DNA of 64,000 nt from Delphinapterus leucas (Eukaryota > Chordata > Mammalia > Artiodactyla > Monodontidae), in the NCBI RefSeq assembly GCF_002288925.2, contig NW_022098076.1, positions 69,881,004 to 69,945,003 of the forward strand. The letters are read 5' to 3'. A program made the translations under genes and the position numbers. This document shows positions 1-10,855 of the stretch, piece after piece. Each line of letters starts with the position of its first letter. Position 1 is the first letter of the stretch. The notes below the pieces were generated by a model that made no database searches, was not told the origin of the DNA, and was given only the letters and a program-made list of their open reading frames with translations.

Positions 1-585
1 AATTAGACTTTATACAGAAAAATCAGTTATTAAATTTGACTTATTAATAGCAACTGGACTTCCATGTCTATATCTCATTTTCCTCATCTTTAAAATTGAT
101 ATAACAGCTAATTTATAGGTCAGTTTTAAAGATTATATGAAATTTTTATATATCTATATACCTAAAGTGCATATCAGAGTACCAGGTGCATGGAGGTGGT
201 TGTTATAGGTATTACTGATACCACTGATAATGACTGTAGAAAATATTAAGAAAAATCTGATTTAAATTTATTTTTGTATTTACCAGAGATGCAGAAAACA
301 AATGGTTCAAATGTTCTTTAAATCTGGTGGGTTTTTTTCTTATTTGTGTAAAACTATAAAGGGAAAGTTAAAAAGAAATTGTTTTTTAAATCTTAAAGTA
401 TTAGGTTTTTTTGATTGCAAAATACAGAAAAATCCTACTCAAATGGCTTAAGTAAAAGAGGACTTTATTACCTTTATGACATCAAACTGAAAAGTTTAAT
501 GTAAGCACTGGCTTCAGTTATGAGCAGTGGCAGAGGTTTAAATACATAATGTCACCCAGCCCTGTTCTTTTATTAGTTCTTAGCT
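1..585. other. Unassigned AT-rich sequence
   Basis: No gene, RNA gene or recognisable repeat was seen. The sequence is AT-rich with short homopolymer runs and frequent stops in all frames. Confidence 0.4.
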
Positions 586-800
586 ATGTTCATCTCCATG
601 CTGTCCTCATTCTCAGGTTCCACAAGGTAGCTGCTAGCAACACTAGACCTACTCTTTGTCAGGTTCAAGTGCAAAAGAAAAAAGAGTACATCTCATTGGC
701 TATGATTGGTCCAGTTGATTATTCCTTAGTCAATCACAGTGTCCAGGGGAATGCTATTCTCAGCTGGCTAGGCATGCTTACAACTCTAGGAACGTGAGGC
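586..800. repeat. Old dispersed repeat fragment, family unassigned
   Basis: The block carries the order 'CATTGGCTATGATTGG', then 'CAATCACAGTG', then 'GGCTAGGCATG'. I know this pattern from a widely dispersed, old mammalian repeat, but I cannot name the family by eye. It is degenerate. The 82-codon open frame at 549-797 overlaps it and has no recognisable domain. Confidence 0.4.
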
Positions 801-1485
801 AAGTGGGATTACAGTAGGCGCAGGATGGTTTCTCAAGTAAATGTTGTGGTAGGTTTATCAGAAGAGGAATAATCAATTTGAACCATTGCATATAACATGC
901 TAATAAAATCAGAATATATTTGAAGATGCTGTGTTTTGCCAGTTTTCCTTCTTCTTTTCACTTTTTTAAATATGGGTATATCCCAAGATTTTATTCTTGT
1001 ATCTTCACCTTCTTTTCTTTCTGTGGTATCTCAGTGGCACTCTTGACTCTATCACCTGGGTATGGAAGGCTCACAAATGTCTTCCGAGCTCTACTTTGTG
1101 TGTCAACTAGCTGTTATTGCACAGCAAACCTTTCCAAAATTTCATGAGTCTGCAGGTTGGTGCTAAGCTGACCCTCTGGTCTTGGTCTTGCATCTCAGCC
1201 CGCGGCCTCACTACTTTAATGGAAATATATTGCAGTACCTAATCCACAGCAGGAACTGAAACTTATTATTTTTGTCACAAATTACATATGTTTTCCAAAT
1301 GAGGAAAGTCATTTCTCTTTCTTTGTTTGAGTCCATCTCTCTTCATATATACTTTTCCATAGCATCACCCAATCTATATATACTCACAGTAACACTACAA
1401 ATAATGGCTCTCCATTGCTATAAGTATCATAATAAATTGTACAATCTGTGGATATATTAGAATATCATTGACTGTATCTTATATT
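801..1485. other. Unassigned sequence
   Basis: No supported feature. The part after about 1320 could be very decayed upstream sequence of the L2 tail that follows, but I could not align it convincingly. Confidence 0.35.
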
Positions 1486-1556
1486 TATTTGTATCTCCTC
1501 AGAGCCTAACACAATGTCTAGTGCATAGAAACAGTCAGTAAATGCTTACTGTGACT
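1486..1556 (+). repeat. L2 LINE 3' tail fragment
   Basis: The text 'CTCAGAGCCTAACACAATG', then 'TAGTGCATAGAAACAGTCAGTAAATGCTT', matches the usual L2 3' end (CCAGTGCCTAGCACAGTGCCTGGCACATAGTAGG... CAATAAATG). It is short and diverged, as expected for an element predating the placental radiation. Confidence 0.6.
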
Positions 1557-2549
1557 GCTGCTGCCTCTGCTGTTGCTCTTGACCTTAAAGACCACATGTT
1601 AATCATATCAGTATCTCTTTAGCTGTGTGTTGGATCCCCAGGGGAGCTCTGGAAGTGTCTAAGTGTACCCCGGGGATCAATGTTTTAGATGTCTAAGCAT
1701 CTTTTTTATAAATAAAAAATTATCTTTCTATATTCCACATTCCCAACCATTCTTTACTATCATCTGATCTCACGTTTTACCAGGTCTCCCATATGCTATT
1801 TATTTTCACCCAACATAAATTAGATATAGAAGTAAGTATAGATATAGATATAGGTGATTGAGATGAGAAAGGAGTGCTGAACTCAAGGGCTTTGAAAAAA
1901 TTCTGGGGAATGTGAATCATAGATTTATGGTTTCTTCCCTCAAGAAGGATCCTGCTTACTAAATTCATAGGCTAAATGTGGAAGATTATAAGTTATCGTA
2001 TGGATAAAATAGCATTTGTTGAAATCAAAATATTCTACTATGCAGTTATTCTTTACCACTGTCATCTTATTTTACAAAAAAAGAACAAAAATAAAAATGC
2101 ACCTAAAACGTGAAAATTACAGTCAAATTTTTATGTGTGTGTATTGGGAGATAGAGTGAAGTCATTGAATAATAATTTTAAAACACTGTAAAAAAGAAAC
2201 TACTGTCTTCTACTTACTGGTGCTTTGGGGGAAGCTTCTCCTATCATATTCTCTTATGCCTATACTTTTTCAACCTGTAGTTTCGATTCTTAGCTGTAAG
2301 TGGACTTCTCTCCACTAGTCTACAGGAATGCATTGACATCCTTTCCATTTTCATGGTTGCCACTTGGATCTCTGAAATTGTTCCCTGGTATTATTTTGGA
2401 TACTGTTCTAATATTTTCCCCACGTTGACCAAAAAGTACAAAATCAATGTCTGTTAGTTATTCAGAAAAAATCACCACCTATGATTGAGGAATTGTGTTA
2501 TGTAAAGGTGAGTTGTAAATAATTGTCATTCATAGAAGGTATAGTCCTT
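1557..2549. other. Unassigned sequence with one short inverted repeat
   Basis: No gene is supported. At 1633-1644 and 1668-1678, GATCCCC(A)GGGG and CCCCGGGGATC form an 11-bp inverted repeat with a one-base bulge, separated by 23 bases. It could be a palindromic part of an old DNA transposon. The remainder is AT-rich and unremarkable. Confidence 0.35.
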
Positions 2550-2666
2550 AAAAGCAGTTCTGTGTCTATTTTATCTCTGTAGCCCTTACATAACTTTTAC
2601 AGTTCCTGGCAGATAGATTTTAATTCTCTGTTGAAAGAATGAATGAACCAATGAATGAATCAACTA
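2550..2666 (+). repeat. L2 LINE 3' tail with TGAA-type end
   Basis: The pattern 'TCTGTAGCCCTTACATAAC', then 'CCTGGCAGATAGA', is followed by AATGAATGAACCAATGAATGAAT. This matches the L2 3' end and its TGAATGAA tail, in sense orientation. Confidence 0.65.
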
Positions 2667-2739
2667 ACTTTTACCAACTATATTTTCTTAGGGAATTTAA
2701 GTCTACAAAAAACTGCCTCCTCCACCATGGACTAATCAT

Positions 2740-3310
2740 ATTAGCTTTCCAGTTGAAGGAATCAGCAAATAGAAAGCCAGTCAATAGTAACCTGAAAAGG
2801 ATGTTTGAGGAGCATCAAGAAAGTTAGTATAGTGGAACAAAAGGGATTTAGCAAGATAAGCAGCATCTAGGCTAGGTAGCCCTTTGTAGACTATGAAATT
2901 GTCTAATAAGCTATTGGAGTTTTTGATAAAAAGAGTGACATAATCTGGTCCATGCCACTCTGTGATATTCTGACAGTGGATGAAAAATAAAAGGAAGGGG
3001 GGATAGAATAAAGAGATAAGTTAAGGGCGGGGGAAAACATTGTCCAAGAAGGAGGTGTTGATGACTTAAAATGGAGTGGTAGCAGTGTAGGTGATTTTAA
3101 ATAGTGAATAAGGGAATTTATTTTTAAGTTGAATGGACTAGTCTTGACTGATGGATTGAATGTTGATGTGAGAGAAAGAGATGAGCCAATGATGATCAAC
3201 TAGAATTTATTTTTGAAGACATGGACAGGACAGGAGAGAAGCGGTCTGGAGAAAAATCTCAATGGTTTAATTTTGAACAAATTAAATGTAAGACTCCCAT
3301 GAGTGTTGTT
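2740..3310 (-). repeat. L2 (CR1-clade) LINE ORF2/3' region, antisense, left part
   Basis: This is decayed L2 sequence on the minus strand. 'CCCTTTGTAGACTATG', then 'TTGGAGTTTTTGAT', then 'GAGTGACATAATCTG', corresponds to the L2 segment whose sense translation reads roughly HVTPLLKTLQWLP...LTMAYKA. Further right, the minus-strand frame at 2903-3199 keeps 'GSSLSLT', equivalent to the L2 motif 'LGVILDSSLSLT'. The element is interrupted by a MIR and resumes at about 3870. No functional frame remains. Confidence 0.7.
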
Positions 3311-3324
3311 TAAGATTGAGACTC

Positions 3325-3400
3325 TAGAATTTTACTGCTCCACTACTTACTAGCTGGGCAAGTGGCTTAACATTTTTGTGTCTTATTTATATCTTCTACT
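3325..3400 (+). repeat. MIR SINE, left part
   Basis: 'CTTACTAGCTGGGCAAGTGG', then 'CTTAACATTTTTGTG', matches the MIR core (acttactagctgtgtgacc...gcaagttacttaacctct). It is continuous with the MIR right part at 3744-3865 once the L1 insert and one copy of the duplicated target are removed. Confidence 0.75.
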
Positions 3401-3412
3401 AAATGTAATTAT
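3401..3412. repeat. Target-site duplication, left copy (L1 insertion)
   Basis: AAATGTAATTAT occurs here and again at 3732-3743, exactly flanking the inserted L1 3' end. A 12-bp perfect duplication is typical of L1 target-primed insertion. Confidence 0.85.
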
Positions 3413-3731
3413 TATTATTTTTTGACATCTTTATTGGAGTATATTGCTTTACAATGTTGTGTTAGTTTCTGCTTTATAATGAAGTGAATCAGCTATACAT
3501 ATACATATATCCACATATCTCCTCCCTCTTGAGTGTCCCTCCCACCCTCCCTAGCCCATCCATCTAGGTGGTCACAAAGCACTGAGCTGATTTCCCTGTG
3601 CTATGTGGCTGCTTCCCACTAGCTATCTATTTTACATTTGGTAGTGTATATATGTCCATGCCACTCTCTCACTTTGTCCCAGCTTACCCTTCCGCCTCCC
3701 CGTGTCCTCAAGTCCATTCTCTATGCCTGCG
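3413..3731 (-). mobile_element. 5'-truncated L1, 3' UTR only, antisense
   Basis: A cetartiodactyl-type L1 3' end on the minus strand. It shows 'TTTATTGGAGTATATTGC', then 'TTAGTTTCTGC', then 'CACAAAGCACTGAGCTGA', 'CTAGCTATCTATTTTAC' and 'GTGTATATATGTCC'. The T-rich left edge is the reversed A tail. It is cleanly bounded by a perfect 12-bp target duplication and splits a MIR. Confidence 0.9.
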
Positions 3732-3743
3732 AAATGTAATTAT

Positions 3744-3865
3744 AATAAAAGGACTTGCCTCCTAAGGTTGTTGTGAGAATTAAATTAGTTATCCATATAA
3801 AAATCTAGGAATAGTTTCCCGCATACTGTAGAAATTTATTATTATTATCATCCAAATAGAAATGC
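3744..3865 (+). repeat. MIR SINE, right part
   Basis: 'CCTAAGGTTGTTGTGAGAAT', then 'TAAATTAGTTATCC', is the MIR segment 'catagggttgttgtgaggattaaatgag'. It is followed by a degenerate tail ending in ATTATTATTATC. It continues the MIR that starts at about 3325. Confidence 0.75.
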
Positions 3866-3869
3866 GGAC

Positions 3870-4370
3870 AACGGTTATGAGTTTGGAACTCAAGAGGAAG
3901 TCAGAAATTCAGCTATAGATAGGATTTAAAGCCATAGGAACAGAAAAGACCACATAAAATGTGAGTGCACGTAAGGGAAGAAGAGAGCCAAAGACAGCCC
4001 TGTTATATTATTCCGAGATTTCAAGTTTGGGAAGAAGAAAAGGAGTTAGCAAGTGAGACTTGGAAAAGGCTGCCAGTGTGGCTGGAGGAAAACCAGGGAT
4101 GTGTGATGTTCTAGATGCCAAGAAAAGTATTGCTAAAGGGAAGGCGGTTTTATTGGCTGGAGATTAATACACGGACATTGGATTAGGAAAGATGGAAGTT
4201 GTTGCCAACCTGGTCGTTCAACTTTCCGAGGAGTCATTGAAATGGAAACTCAAATAAAGTGACTCAATGAGAGAAGAAGTAAAAAGAAAGTAGAGTCAAT
4301 CAGAATAAACTTTTCTTTGAGAACTTTTGCTTTTTGTGGAACATATAAGTGTGGTAGGAAACTGGAGGAG
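3870..4370 (-). repeat. L2 LINE ORF2, antisense, right part
   Basis: This continues the L2 interrupted by the MIR. 'GAGTTTGGAACTCAAGAGG', then 'AGCTATAGATAGGATTTAAA', then 'GAGCCAAAGACAGCCCTG' corresponds in reverse to the reverse-transcriptase stretch around the CR1/L2 motif GVPQGSVLGPL. It is heavily decayed, with no intact reading frame. The right boundary is approximate. Confidence 0.6.
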
Positions 4371-5455
4371 GATGGTGATTGAGGGTGAATTTTTATTCAG
4401 ATGGGAGATATTTCACCATGTTTGCAGGTTGATGGGAATGATCCAACTATAGGCATTAAGGGAATTTTCTCAGTCTCCTTTGTATTGCAACAAATTTGAA
4501 ACGGAATGAATGTACATTTGAATAAAAGGAATTGCAAACTCCAAATAGAGAAGCAGCAATTACCCATAAAGAGTAAAACTAAGATTTTAATTATGCTACT
4601 TTCCATAGCCTATTTATATAAACAAGAAAGAGGATCTTTGTTTATAACATAAAGAATGTGGGAGTGATATTGTATGGAAGTATTTTATGGTATTACTGTT
4701 TGTAGTCTTTTAAGAAAGAGACAAATGTTTCTTTTATTACTAAGTGAAAAAGATCATTTTATTCTTATATAGGACAAAATTAAGTCATAAAGTATAGTTT
4801 TGTTTTTAATGTATAATAATAAGCAAGAAATTGGCCCATTTATTTCAGATTCTCTACTCAAGTCGTGCATTCTAGCCAGACCTAATCATTCTTACTTTCT
4901 CCCAACAAAGTTCTACATTCTTCATAAATGTGGCTAATAAGCTTCCAGGATCCTTGCAACTCAAGAATGTATGATTATACAACTTCCCAATATTTTTTCC
5001 ACTTTTTTCATCAAACTAGTTCAACAGATTTTTAATGATTCGCTGACAACTAACCTCTTTCAAAATTGTTTCTGATTAGCATCAGTCAGTTTAATGGTTT
5101 GTCATTGCTCCATATTTTCTAGTCCTTAACATTTGCAGTAATAAATGTGATCATTTATAATTTTGGTGGGCTCTTTCTAAGAGTTTTATGTTGCTTTCTT
5201 ATAAATGAATGAATAATACTAATACTGAAAGAGTGAAGAATGCCATGTTAAGGTGGTGTAGTTTATGTATAGACACAAAATATCTGAAGGGTGACTATGG
5301 TCTAAATTTTTCCCCAGAAAACTGTCTTGGAAATTGGGCTTTTTATCATGGGGAAGCTTGAAGGAGAGATTAAGGATTGTTGTTGTGACCATAATTGTTC
5401 TGAAAAAAATTTTTTAAGAATAACTACTGCTTTCAAAGAGCAGTATCCTGTCCAT
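4371..5455. other. Unassigned sequence
   Basis: No supported gene or repeat. It is AT-rich with scattered stops. The 61-69 codon frames here show no domain. Confidence 0.35.
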
Positions 5456-6180
5456 CATCACAACCACATTCATTCATTGTTTTCAACGTTTATTGACCAC
5501 CTAGAATATTAACTCTATGTGGGATGTCCAATAAAAAATTGAAAATTGAAAAAAGACTCAATCATGGTTATCAAAAAGTTAATTGTCTAGTGGGAAAGAA
5601 ACATTATACATTATTGCAGCCCCAACTGACAAATCTTATAAATAATGATGTAAAGTGTTCAGTAGGGAGAGAAAAATGGGGATTTATGTTATAATAGTAA
5701 TATCAAGACATCAGGAAAGGAAGCTTCCTTGAGAAAATGATCCTTTCCTTAATTTTGAAGAATTAGAAGTAAGCTAGATAACAAAATAAACCCAAGAAAG
5801 GAACATAACTCTACAAGTAAGTAATTCTATATTCTGTGTCAGAGATAATACACATGCACACACAAAGCGGGAGCGAGAAAAGTGTGTGTGTGTGTGTTGA
5901 GAGCTGTCGAGGAGGGGAGTGGAAGAAGCTAGAGAGGATTTTCAGGAGGGATCTTATGTATTAAGCTATGTGCATTCCATCCTGAATGCTATGCGGGTGA
6001 TATCAAGGGATTTTAAGGAGAGAAGTAATAGGATCATGCTTGCTCTCTGAACGTAGACATGGAGGCAGTGTTTGGAGGAGGTCTGGCATGCATCAGGCAA
6101 GCTCTGGGCCTCCTACATTGTCGGTCACGTCAGAGTAACAGGTTACATTAGGACAGTAGGAGAGAACCAGGCATTGTCTG
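5456..6180 (-). repeat. L2 LINE 3' end, antisense
   Basis: The left edge 'ATTCATTCATTG', then 'TTTATTGACCACCTAGAATA', is the reverse of the L2 tail (attcattcaacaaatatttattgagcacctac). It continues with 'TTGTCTAGTGGG', 'GCTTCCTTGAGAAAATGA' and 'GGATTTTAAGGAGAGAAG', in the expected L2 order. A short (TG)n run at about 5882-5898 lies inside it. The repeat is old and diverged. Confidence 0.65.
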
Positions 6181-6284
6181 TAAAACATGCAAGTTGTATA
6201 TGATTCTTGGCCTCTAGGAGAGTAAAAACACATTTTCTTCTTAAGAAAAAAGCCAGTGAGGTTTTCCCTCTTTTCTCTTGTAGA

Positions 6285-6425
6285 CTATATTCATTTCATA
6301 TTGCTGCTATAACAAATTACCTCAAAGCCTCTGTTGCCATGTAAGGTAACATATTCACAGGTTCCAAGGTTTAAGGTGTGGAAACCTTTGGACGGCCATT
6401 ACTCTGACTACCACACTGATATCTG
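6285..6425. repeat. Old dispersed repeat with internal deletion, family unassigned
   Basis: The left part 'CATATTGCTGCTATAACAAA', then 'TTACC', and the right part 'AACATATTCACAGGTTCC', then 'GGCCATTACTCTGACTACC', are the two ends of a widespread old mammalian repeat. The usual several-hundred-base middle is absent. I could not name the family by eye. Confidence 0.45.
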
Positions 6426-7422
6426 TGAATCATTGAGACCCCCCACCATAGCTGTGAAATAAGACTAAATTCTGTGTCTTTGTTGACATGAACCAGACTG
6501 AGATCCTGTTAGTGTTTTGTTCTGTCCTTCTTTAGCCGTATGATAGGCTCATTCACTGGTTTCACATAAATAGAAGAAAGAGGCTATTTTTGCTACTATA
6601 AAACCTTTCAACCTCCTTTGCCCATCTACAAGGTAAACATGGGTTGCTGTGTCAGAATCCATTTTATACGAGCAATTTTCGGTGATGTATATTAGACAAG
6701 TGAAAGATTGGGGTCAAAGCATGTTGGTCATTGAATAGGGTTTATTGAAAATATCCCCTAATTGAAATTTGCTATGCAGATTGTTTCCAAGTAAAATCCA
6801 TGCCAATAAGTTACAATACATACCAGAAAATTATTCCTTCTTTCTAAGCCTCTCAATAATGCAGGGAGTAATATCCATGCTCTCTATATTATCTTCACTT
6901 GCCAGATAACGTGGTAGAGGAATAAAAAATTAAGAATTTGCCAGTCACAATGCATGCAGAATCAGCACCAACAATATACTGTGTTAACTAGCCCGCTAAC
7001 GTTCTGCTCTAAAACTTGTGAATCATTTTTTCCTTTTTTATTTAACCATGTCTCCCTGTTAAAAATTTTTTTTTAACTGTACTATCTGATTGTACTACTT
7101 TAACTCCTGACACATAATCAGAAAGTATTACTTGGACTTTTTTAACCATGAAAGCAAACAAACAATGCTTAGCAGTCCCCAAAGACATTCTCAATCCTGC
7201 TGAAGAAAAATAACGATTTAGATCTTAGCCTTTCAGTCATTTCTCTCCCTGAGCTCATGTTTATCTGAAAATGAATACAGTTTGGACATGTTACCTATGA
7301 TAAATATGGAATATTTTGTAGGTGGTGTTAGAAGGCAGGTATACTTTATGATTTAAATTTTGTAGGTTGCCATCTGGGTCTTTCTATTTATTGAATAAAG
7401 TACTCAAACATTTAGGTGAGAT

Positions 7423-7448
7423 GTATATATATATATACACACACACAC
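7423..7448. repeat. (TA)n(CA)n microsatellite
   Basis: A run of TA dinucleotides passes directly into CA dinucleotides and ends at ACACAGAGG. Confidence 0.85.
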
Positions 7449-8191
7449 AGAGGTTTATCATTTTCACATTTGCTGAATAAGAATATTGGATTTGTTTTTT
7501 GCATTTATTCTCTTGGTAAGCCTTCTCTTTAGTATGCTTAGGTGAACTGATTTTTAAGATATGTGATGATTTCCTTATGTTGCTGCCCAGCACTGGAGTA
7601 AATTAGATCCTAAAATCAGGAGACATACATCTGTCATTGGCTTTGAGAAGGGTTTAAAGAATCTTTTCCTGACAAATCATAATTACTGATGACTGCTTAT
7701 TTTATGCAAATTTTGACACACATGGGAGTATTAATGTGGCAATGCCCTCAATGAAACCGTACAGCTGCTACTGAAAGGGCAAAATTGTGAACAATATGAT
7801 GCCTCTTAATGGTCTACTGGCCAAGTCAGTGATTGGAATGCTCCCATAGGACTGATTCAGTATCACAGAGGAGAGGTTGATAAAAACAAACCCACAACAT
7901 TTTGTTAATTTGTATTTGGAATTAATTATGAATACTTATAATCAGATAACTCCAATTTTAAATGTGTTTCACAAAGGTTTTAAAATGCTTATCTCTGAGA
8001 CGCTGATTTAATTAACAAACCCTTCTATATTTCTATACTTTTGTGGTATTAAAGATGAAATCAATATTGATTTCTCTGTTCTATTGCATTTTCTGAAACA
8101 CCTATCTGTATTTTAGCAGTTTCACCTAAACTTACCTCTGACTGTATTGCTATTGCACTGTTGATGCCTAGCACTAGAATAAAAAAGATAG

Positions 8192-8219
8192 TGCATGTGT
8201 GTGTGTGTGTGTGTGTGTT
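8192..8219. repeat. (TG)n microsatellite
   Basis: An uninterrupted TG run following 'GATAGTGCA'. Confidence 0.85.
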
Positions 8220-9048
8220 TTAAACTTATGTTAAACTCTTTATTAGTAAGGATGCAGAATTAGCTGGCTGCTAAGGTAAAGACCAAATAACAACTGTATA
8301 TAACACAGAAATGAATTTCCCACTCAGTAACTGTCCAAACTTAAGCAGTGTGTGACAGGTTTTGTAGCTGCAGTTTTGGTGATCTAGGTTCTTTCTCTCT
8401 TGTTCTGGCATCCTTACCATGCAAGTTCCATTTTGTAGTTTAAATGACTCTTCTAGCAATATCATGAGGAAGGAGAGAGGGACAGTGGAGGGCACAAAAT
8501 TTCATTTAAAAAGCATGAACAAGAAGTTTCTTATATCACTTCCTCTCCTCTCCCATTAATAAGACCTTAATCATATGACCACACCGAGCTGCAAGAGAGA
8601 CTAAGAAATATAGTCTTTAGCATAAGCCCTTCTACCATTAAAATTTCTCTTACTAAAGGAAGAAGAGGAGAAAAGATATTGGTACCCAATCAACAGCCTC
8701 TGCCATATACTCTAAAATTACTTTGGAGGGCTTTGAAAATTGCAATGTGGAGGAAATCCAAAGACATAGTATCATGCCTATGAAAGTTATATAATTGCAA
8801 AATAGGGCTATCTTAACCGAGTTCTTCCTTTCCCTTCTCTTTTCCTCTAACTCATCTCCTCCTGTCCTTCATTATTTTATCAGCTTCTATATGCCAACTA
8901 TCGTCTTATGTACTAAAGTTCAAAAGGTATTTTCTCTCTCAATAGTCATATAGGGGGAAGCAATAGTTTAGGACAATATGGTATTATTTTAGCAATATGC
9001 TGTAGAGACAGAGAACTAAATCTTCCTAGGTGGGTCAGGAAAACATCA

Positions 9049-9063
9049 CCAATAGATGGCACT
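9049..9063 (+). promoter_or_regulatory. Candidate CTCF-binding motif
   Basis: CCAATAGATGGCACT fits the vertebrate CTCF core written as CCASYAGRKGGCRSY at all but one position (A in place of S). It lies in sequence I could not assign to a repeat. This is a motif match only, and matches of this quality also arise by chance. Confidence 0.35.
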
Positions 9064-9214
9064 TGAATTTGATCTTCAAAATGGAATAAGAGTTGCTATC
9101 TAATGCTCAGCCCTGTTTATTCCCTTTGCTTGGTTGAGCTCTGATTTGATCTAAAGAGCTTATCGATAGCTAGGGTACTGAAGACTGGCACTATAGACAC
9201 TAGTACTGCTCCCC

Positions 9215-9580
9215 ATTATTTCCAGTTTTTCTACTTACAGGCATGAATTAGTATTGTACTTATACCCTCAAATTTAGAAGTGGCCACGTGACTTGCTTTG
9301 GCCAAGATATGTGAACAGAACTGAGAAGTTATTACTTCCAAGTGGATGCATTTATAAGCTGGTCCATGATTCTCCATCTCGCCCTTGCCCTGCTGCAGTG
9401 GCTGTGAACGCACAGCTTGATATGGAATTACAAAGCTAAGCTATAATCTGCAGGTCAGCGATCCTGGATAATTGCCCACATCTGAAGAATGCTCCCCAGA
9501 GAAATAATTTTTTTCTGCTTTAAGACACAGAAATGTGTGGGTTGTTTGTTAAGAAACATAACCCAACCTAATCTAGCCAA
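9215..9580 (+). repeat. Old MaLR-like (MLT1-type) LTR fragment
   Basis: The order is 'TGGCCACGTGACTTGC', 'TTTGGCCAAGATATGTGAAC', 'CTCCATCTCGCCC', 'GAGAAATAA', then 'GGGTTGTTTGTTAAGAAAC' and 'ATAACCCAACCTAATC'. This follows a common old mammalian LTR pattern (ccaatgggatgtgagc...aataaac...ggttgtttgttac.gcagcataacctagcc). The MLT1 assignment is from memory and could be a sister family. No internal retroviral sequence adjoins it. Confidence 0.5.
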
Positions 9581-9793
9581 TTCATTTAATGATCAAGTAA
9601 TCCTGCTATCCATTCCTCTCACATGCTCCGTCTTTCATACTCTTTTGTCCAGTGATGAGGTTATAGTGGTGATGTATGATTAAGGGCAGAAAGTTTTGGA
9701 TTTCTTCAATAAAATAAATTCTTATTTATATTTAGATAGTGAATGTTTTTATTAGCTAAACCCAATGATTTATTTTTCTTTATACAAGTCATT

Positions 9794-9806
9794 GGGATTC
9801 ACTTTA
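9794..9806. repeat. Target-site duplication, left copy (SINE at 9807)
   Basis: GGGATTCACTTTA here pairs with GGGTTCATTTTA at 10231-10242, with one indel and one substitution. Confidence 0.65.
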
Positions 9807-10230
9807 TTTTTTTAATTTATTTTTTAATATAATTTTATTTTATTTATTTTTCGCTGTGCTGGGTCTTCATTGCTATGCACAGGCTTTCTCTAGTTGTGGT
9901 AAGCAGGGGCTACTCTTCGTTGCAGTGCGTGGGCTTCTCATTGCAGTGGCTTCTCTTGTTGCGGAGCACAGGCTCTAGGCTCGCGGGCTTCAGTGGTTGT
10001 GGCACACGGGTTCAGTAGTTGTGGCTTATGGGCTCAATAGTTGTGGCTCTTGGGCTGTAGAATGCAGGCTCATTAGTTGTGGCTCTTGGGCTCTAGAGCA
10101 CAGGCTCAATACTTGCAGCTCACAGGCTTAGTTGCTCTGCGGCATGTGAGACATTCCCAGACCAGGGATTGAACCCATGCCCTTGCATCGGCAGGCGATT
10201 CTTAACCACTGCACCACCAGGGAAGTCCCA
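9807..10230 (-). mobile_element. CHR-type tRNA-Glu-derived SINE, long form with expanded internal modules, antisense
   Basis: In its own orientation the element starts at the right edge with GGGACTTCCCTGGTGG, then the tRNA-like head with A and B boxes, and ends in an A-rich tail seen here as T-rich sequence at the left. At about 424 bp it is far longer than the 200-bp copies in this window. The extra length is a run of about five imperfect modules built on TAGTTGTGGCTC, at 9991-10130. Two adjacent 36-bp modules (10038-10073 and 10074-10109) agree at 31 of 36 positions. The long copies at 47771 and 55100 carry only two modules. An imperfect 12-13 bp target duplication flanks it. Confidence 0.9.
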
Positions 10231-10349
10231 GGGTTCATTTTAGACTGGTAGATTTTGAGTTATTCTCTTTAAAAGGAAATAGCGTAAAAAATTTTTTATT
10301 CATCCAATCAGAAGGCAAAATACATGACATTCACTCAAAACACTATAAG

Positions 10350-10855
10350 TGATGTCAGAATCATGGAGACATGAGATGCTCCCTTTGTCTCTCCCCTTCA
10401 ATATACAACCTGTAAAACATCCATAGCCCAGCAAAGGTACCTCTGCCTAACACACCAGGATGCCAGAGAATTCCACAAACCTGTACGTCTAAAGGGGGGG
10501 GGGCATGGAATACATGAAGGAGGAAGAACTGGGAGAACAGCAAAGGTGGTGCCTGTGATCCCAGACCCCCGGCATCAGCAGCTGAGCCTGCAGCCCCACA
10601 GAACCCAGTAGCGTGAGAGGAGGCAGGATACTGGCTTCCCAGCCTCAGTGGCACCTGTGGCCACAGGGAAACAGACAGCAAAGGCAGTGGGGCCTGCAAC
10701 CCAGTCCATCTAGTTGTGGAGGCATCCGCAACTCCCCCCGCCATACCCCCTCCAGCAGCAGCAACTACAAACCAGACAACCCTGGTCATGACAGAGATAC
10801 TCATGGCCCCAGCAACCTCCCAACCCTCCCTTCCCCCTGCTGGGGCAGATCCTGT
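10350..10855 (+). mobile_element. HAL1 (ORF1-only L1 relative), 5' UTR part
   Basis: This GC-richer stretch begins near 'TCATGGAGACATGAGATGC' and looks like the leader of an L1-derived element. It includes a G10 run at 10494-10503. It reads through to 'GGGGCAGATCCTGT', where an LTR is inserted, and resumes as 'AACCCAGAAGACCCC' at 11336. Several overlapping open frames (for example 10361-10861 minus and 10613-10975 plus) reflect base composition and have no recognisable domain. The left boundary is approximate. Confidence 0.55.
10852..10855. repeat. 4-bp target-site duplication, left copy (LTR)
   Basis: CTGT precedes the LTR's first TG, and CTGT recurs at 11332-11335 directly after its final CA. 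Four bases is the usual duplication length for ERV1/gammaretrovirus-like integrations. Confidence 0.75.

Larger units (their letters stand above)
6426..9214. other. Unassigned sequence with two microsatellites
   Basis: No gene is supported. It holds a (TA)n(CA)n tract near 7423-7448, a (TG)n tract near 8192-8219, and a CTCF-like motif at 9049-9063. The rest is AT-rich, and open frames do not exceed about 74 codons. Confidence 0.4.
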
